16,909 nt of DNA, from contig DASCNA010000255.1 in assembly GCA_036011305.1 (NCBI GenBank), positions 1-16,909 on the forward strand, written 5' to 3'. Shown in pieces: positions 13,794 through 16,909 of the stretch (within the stretch, counting starts at the first letter, position 1; every line of letters begins with the position of its first letter). Under the pieces are notes generated by a model. The model was not told the DNA's origin. It did not search any database and saw only the letters and a list, made by a program, of their open reading frames with translations. The position numbers and the translations under genes are program-made. This DNA comes from DASCNA01 sp036011305 (GTDB lineage: Bacteria; Verrucomicrobiota; Lentisphaeria; Victivallales; GWF2-38-69).

Positions 13794-14972
13794 TCAGTTT
13801 ACAAGCTTCAGCAGAAATGCACACAGCAATGCTGCATATGTACCTAAAATATAACCTGCAATACCAAGCATAACTCCAACAGATGCTAAGGCTGGATGAA
13901 AAGCAGATGCAACAATAGGTGCAGATGCAGCTCCACCAATATTTGCCTGTGAACCTACAGCCATAAAAAATAGTGGAGCTTTTATCAACCACATAATTAC
14001 AATTAACACTAAAATATGAATGCTTATCCAAGTTAAACCTGTAGCAAATAAAAATGGATATTTAACAACTTCTCTTAAGTCTGCATTTGCCCCTATTACA
14101 CAGATAAGCATATAGAGCATAAGTGTACCTATTTTAGATGCACCTGCTCCTTCATAGTTTTTTAATTTTGTAAAAGAAAAAATAACACCGATTGTTGTAA
14201 TTATGATTATTTTCCAGGTACTGGCTGAAATAATATCTCCTACAGGAGGAAGCAAATTACCAAGTTTATATGCAATCCAAGAACATGATAATGCAAGAGC
14301 AACCATAACCATGTAATCTTTTGTTGTAGCAACACGGCTTATTTTTTCTTGAAAAGCAACGACTTTATCTTTTAGTTTTTCTATAGCTGAATTATCAGCT
14401 TTCATAAACCTGTCAATAGGTTCTGATCTTCCAGCCAGATAGAGTAAAACTCCTGTCCAGATATTCGCTACTAAAACATCTACAACCACCATCATTCCCA
14501 TTAAAGTATCAGAAGCACCCACTGCACTTCCCATTGCTATAAAATTAGCGCCTCCTCCTATCCAAGAACCTGAAAGTGCAGCCAGTCCTTTCCATGCATC
14601 GTAAGGAAGTCCTGTTTTAAAAAAATAGTATGCAATTGGCCCACCAATTACCACACCTAATGTTGCAGCCAAAAACATTACCACTGCTTTAAAACCCAAA
14701 CTCAAAATACCTTTTATATCTACAGCAAGTGTCATCAAAAGTAAACTGGCAGGCAAAATAAAAGTTTTAATGTCAGTATAAATACTCGCACTTGAAGGAA
14801 TAATGTTTAATGTTGAAAGAATTGTAGGTATAAAATAAGCAAAAACCAAAGGAGGTACAAGAGTAAAAAATTTACTAAACATCCTATTATTTGCAAGTGA
14901 AAAAATAATTGCCGGAATAACAACAAGAATTGCTAAAAGGCCAAATGAATCGTTAATAACTGCTTCTCCCAT
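13794..14972 (-). CDS. DUF819 family membrane protein
   Basis: 392-residue hydrophobic protein with about ten to twelve membrane segments, matching the DUF819 (YjcL-like) family. Recognisable pieces are GSWIGGGANFIAMGSAVGAS (about residues 139-158) and AVGSQANIGGAASAPIVASA (about 340-359): two related Gly/Ala-rich repeats, one in each half, as in inverted-repeat transporters. Function is not established; a carrier or exporter for an organic acid or amino-acid-like solute is plausible from the fold. The ATG at 14972 has AGGAG about 10 nt upstream; a TTG two codons earlier is also possible. It is convergent with the aminotransferase gene, so the two are not one operon, though they might serve one substrate. 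Confidence 0.85.
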   Translation of the reverse strand: MGEAVINDSFGLLAILVVIPAIIFSLANNRMFSKFFTLVPPLVFAYFIPTILSTLNIIPSSASIYTDIKTFILPASLLLMTLAVDIKGILSLGFKAVVMFLAATLGVVIGGPIAYYFFKTGLPYDAWKGLAALSGSWIGGGANFIAMGSAVGASDTLMGMMVVVDVLVANIWTGVLLYLAGRSEPIDRFMKADNSAIEKLKDKVVAFQEKISRVATTKDYMVMVALALSCSWIAYKLGNLLPPVGDIISASTWKIIIITTIGVIFSFTKLKNYEGAGASKIGTLMLYMLICVIGANADLREVVKYPFLFATGLTWISIHILVLIVIMWLIKAPLFFMAVGSQANIGGAASAPIVASAFHPALASVGVMLGIAGYILGTYAALLCAFLLKLVN

Positions 14973-15002
14973 ACACAAATCTCTCCTAAAGTTTTGTTAA
15001 AA

Positions 15003-15031
15003 ATAACATTTAAATATTAAATTGACGTCAA
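15003..15031 (-). promoter_or_regulatory. Probable promoter of the DUF819 gene with palindromic site
   Basis: On the - strand, TTGACG (15031-15026), 17-nt spacer, TGTTAT (15008-15003), about 30 nt before the start codon. The -35 is part of a perfect 10-bp palindrome TTGACGTCAA (15022-15031) that could be an operator half-region. Such short palindromes also arise by chance. Confidence 0.4.
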
Positions 15032-15044
15032 CTGAGAAACAGCA

Positions 15045-15761
15045 TTAATCAATTGAGAACGGAATTAAACCTTCATATTTCACATATTGACCGTCATATG
15101 AAAATTTTACTGGATATATTTCTACACCAGCATCATTAGCTAATTTAAACATATCCGTAAATCTCTTATCAGTTTTGATATTTGGTTTAAACTCTTTAGC
15201 GTTCACCAACACCAATATCATTAAAGCTGATCTGACTGCATTTTTCCTGATTTCCGTTAAATGTTCTAAATGTTTACTTCCTCTAACTGTTGGCGCATCA
15301 GGAAATAATGCAAAACTGTTATTAAGCAGTGTACAGCCTTTTACTTCTACCCAGACTTTTTCGCCGTTTTTAACAGTTAATAGATAATCTAATCTTGAAT
15401 CCTTATATTTTTTTTCAGGCTCTATTTTTGTAATATTCTTTATCGGACTTAATCTATTGCTGTTCAGAAGGTTTTCAGATATGTATCTATGATATGATGA
15501 ATTAATTAAAATCCATTCTTCTTTACATCTGGCAGCAATAATATCCCATTTTGTTTTTCTTTCAGAATTATTAGCTTTCTTAAGCAAAATTTTATTCTTA
15601 ACAAATAATAGTTCTTTTAATCTCCCTGGGTCATGGAGATGAACATAAGCAGGTTCATTATCTCCAGGTATTTTTACGTTCACAGCAAATCTGTTTTTTC
15701 TACTGACAAAATATCCTTTTGTATCAGGTTTTATTTCAAAAATAACTCTATCACTGTTCAT
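15045..15761 (-). CDS. sfsA: SfsA (sugar fermentation stimulation protein A family)
   Basis: 238-residue protein with all SfsA landmarks: HLHDPGRL (41-48), the nuclease-like core SRLDYLL (122-128) with EVKGCTLL (139-146), and FPDAPTVRGSKHLEHL (153-168). The family has an OB-like N-terminal part and a PD-(D/E)xK nuclease-like C-terminal part. In E. coli it was linked to maltose gene expression and DNA binding; its real biochemical role remains unclear. The ATG at 15761 lies 10 nt after the stop of the cation transporter gene. An earlier in-frame ATG at 15782 would overlap that gene; neither has a clear Shine-Dalgarno. The pair is probably one transcript. Confidence 0.9.
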   Translation of the reverse strand: MNSDRVIFEIKPDTKGYFVSRKNRFAVNVKIPGDNEPAYVHLHDPGRLKELLFVKNKILLKKANNSERKTKWDIIAARCKEEWILINSSYHRYISENLLNSNRLSPIKNITKIEPEKKYKDSRLDYLLTVKNGEKVWVEVKGCTLLNNSFALFPDAPTVRGSKHLEHLTEIRKNAVRSALMILVLVNAKEFKPNIKTDKRFTDMFKLANDAGVEIYPVKFSYDGQYVKYEGLIPFSID

Positions 15762-15771
15762 ATAATATTTT

Positions 15772-16674
15772 CTAAGGCTCATTTGTAAAAATGACATCTA
15801 AATAGAAATCATCAAAAATTTTATTAGCAGCTGTTCTTATTTCATTTCTAATTATATCTAATAATGAAATGGAAATACTGTCCTCTTCTATTTGTGTATA
15901 TATTACTATCTGATACTTACGTCCAGTTTTTAAAGCATAGACATTAATGTTATCCAGATTATAATTATCTGCAATATCCTTGATGAGAGTTTTTACTTCA
16001 TTTTCTACAAGATTTTCAGGAGAAATCAGCAGAAGAGATCTTAGCTCTTTGAAAATAGAAACTATTGGAATTGGAAAAGAAATTAATACTATTCCTATAA
16101 CTAATAGAGGGTCAATATATGGAAGAATATCTGTAAATCCTACTGTTTTTAAGATGAAAACAGTACATAATGCTATAGCAATACCCACTGTGATTAATGT
16201 ATCAACAAACCAGTTTTTTAATTCAAGCTTTAATATTTCAGAAGAAGTTTTATCTGAATATTTTTTAATAATATAAACAATACATAGATAAAGGACCGTG
16301 CATATCACTGTATATACCGCAGCTATACCCAGGTCTAACTTTCTACCTCCGCTAAACAAAACCTGAATATTTGTAACTAAAATAGTAATAAGCAAAATCA
16401 AAATGATAAGACTCTTAATTAAATTCAAAAAAGGTTCTAGAGCTGAAAATCCAAACGGCCTCTTTTTATTATCAGGCAGTTTAACTAAATTAACAATTCT
16501 AATCGATATATAGGCCATTATTAAAGTTATAAATGTAAATAATCCATCAAGCAAAATAGCCTGAGATTCAGATATCACAGCTACAATTATTGCACTTACA
16601 GATAGAAATAAACTTCCAGTAATTGAAATATATAGACCTAATTTCTCATAATCTTTACTCATAAATATGGGCAT
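15772..16674 (-). CDS. Cation diffusion facilitator family transporter, divergent
   Basis: 300-residue inner-membrane protein with six membrane segments and a soluble C-terminal domain of about 90 residues, as in CDF metal/proton antiporters. RPFGFSALEPFLNLIKSLI (about 72-90) is the typical helix 3 entry (family form YPFGxxRxEPL). Metal-site residues are altered: where FieF has Asp45/Asp49 in helix 2, this has Asp43/Thr47 (LLDGLFTF). Where FieF has His153/Asp157 in helix 5, it has Asn154/Asp158 (KNWFVDT). It may therefore carry a metal other than Zn2+/Fe2+, or a different cation. The start at 16674 is an ATG without a clear Shine-Dalgarno; an ATG four codons later is equally possible. It is followed directly by sfsA. 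Confidence 0.8.
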   Translation of the reverse strand: MPIFMSKDYEKLGLYISITGSLFLSVSAIIVAVISESQAILLDGLFTFITLIMAYISIRIVNLVKLPDNKKRPFGFSALEPFLNLIKSLIILILLITILVTNIQVLFSGGRKLDLGIAAVYTVICTVLYLCIVYIIKKYSDKTSSEILKLELKNWFVDTLITVGIAIALCTVFILKTVGFTDILPYIDPLLVIGIVLISFPIPIVSIFKELRSLLLISPENLVENEVKTLIKDIADNYNLDNINVYALKTGRKYQIVIYTQIEEDSISISLLDIIRNEIRTAANKIFDDFYLDVIFTNEP

Positions 16675-16770
16675 AAAAAACGATTATATAATTAAGAAAG
16701 AGTTATTAAAGTAAAAACATTAACGATAAATTCAATTTGAAACTGCTAATATTTGTAATAAAAATAAATA

Positions 16771-16800
16771 AACTTAAATTCAACTTACAAGTGCAACCCC
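16771..16800 (-). repeat. Possible terminal inverted repeat of the IS30-type element
   Basis: On the - strand, the stretch just after the transposase stop reads GGGGTTGCACTTGTAAG followed by TTGAATTTAAG. TTGCACTT...TTGAATTTA resembles ends of IS30-family elements. The other end lies outside the window, so the boundary is a guess. Confidence 0.3.
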
Positions 16801-16802
16801 AT

Positions 16803-16909
16803 CTAATTAATTCCAGAAGCTAGAACTTCATATGGAGTTTTATAGCCCAATGTTTTTCTTGGGCGGCTATTTATGAGGTGCTGCACGTGCAGCACCTCAT
16901 CCTCTAAAA
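16803..16909 (-). CDS. IS30-family transposase, C-terminal 34 residues (cut by window edge)
   Basis: An open frame runs in from the right edge and ends at TAG (16805-16803). The end SRPRKTLGYKTPYEVL is the conserved C-terminus of IS30 transposases (usual form NNRPRKxLGYxTPxEV). These DDE enzymes cut and join the ends of their insertion sequence. Only the tail is visible, so intactness cannot be judged. A 28-bp palindrome lies in this coding segment. Confidence 0.8.
   Translation of the reverse strand, partial: LEDEVLHVQHLINSRPRKTLGYKTPYEVLASGIN
16873..16900. repeat. Perfect 28-bp palindrome inside the transposase gene
   Basis: The half-site ATGAGGTGCTGCAC is followed directly by its exact reverse complement. 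The palindrome is GC-rich against its surroundings and stays open in the transposase frame, coding about DEVLHVQHLI on the - strand. Symmetry stops at both ends of the 28 bp. Confidence 0.9.

Noticed and set aside
16861..16909. Fold-back (self-inverted) assembly artefact at the window end
   Set aside because: The symmetry stops after 28 bp: bases beyond 16900 are not the complement of those before 16873, and the transposase frame runs through.

Overview
The window is an AT-rich stretch of bacterial chromosome, roughly 30% GC by eye. It holds eleven intact protein genes and one truncated transposase gene. I saw no rRNA, tRNA or CRISPR array. A glycyl radical enzyme with its activase points to an anaerobe. 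An AsmA-like protein suggests a cell with an outer membrane. The lineage cannot be fixed from this sequence; AT-rich, anaerobic, gut-type diderms (for example Fusobacteriota, Brachyspira-like spirochaetes or Mucispirillum-like Deferribacterota) would all fit.

Left part (1-4559, + strand): an RsbW-type ATP-binding (anti-sigma-like) protein, a large transporter of the cation-chloride cotransporter type, and an AsmA-like envelope protein. None of the three has a clear Shine-Dalgarno sequence, unlike most genes further right. They converge on an aromatic amino acid permease gene (4587-5834, - strand), with a hairpin between.

Central part (5946-12188), the most interesting region: on the - strand, a radical-SAM activase, a YbiW-like glycyl radical enzyme and a fructose-6-phosphate aldolase (FSA) form an apparent operon. 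The activase and enzyme genes are 4 nt apart, and a strong terminator follows the FSA gene. Divergent from it are a DeoR-family regulator and then a ROK-family sugar kinase. In E. coli, YbiW/PflD plus FsaA/FsaB plus GldA were recently reported (as I recall) to form 'anhydroglycolysis': the radical enzyme opens 1,5-anhydroglucitol-6-phosphate or its manno epimer to 1-deoxyfructose-6-phosphate, which FSA splits to glyceraldehyde-3-phosphate and hydroxyacetone. Here the phosphorylation step could be done by the ROK kinase instead of a PTS. The kinase lacks two residues that in ROK glucokinases lie at the C1/C2 end of the sugar. A shared 20-bp motif (17/20 identical) and a shared promoter (TTGAAA-16-TATATGTAA) occur in front of both the activase gene and the kinase gene, so DeoR control of both is likely. 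No hydroxyacetone reductase or dedicated uptake system is visible here.

Right part (12404-16909): a class III aminotransferase with its own probable promoter, converging on a DUF819 membrane protein gene across a shared terminator; then, on the - strand, a divergent cation diffusion facilitator and SfsA as a tight pair. The window ends in the 3' end of an IS30-type transposase gene that contains a perfect 28-bp palindrome. No gene-free stretch exceeds about 215 bases.
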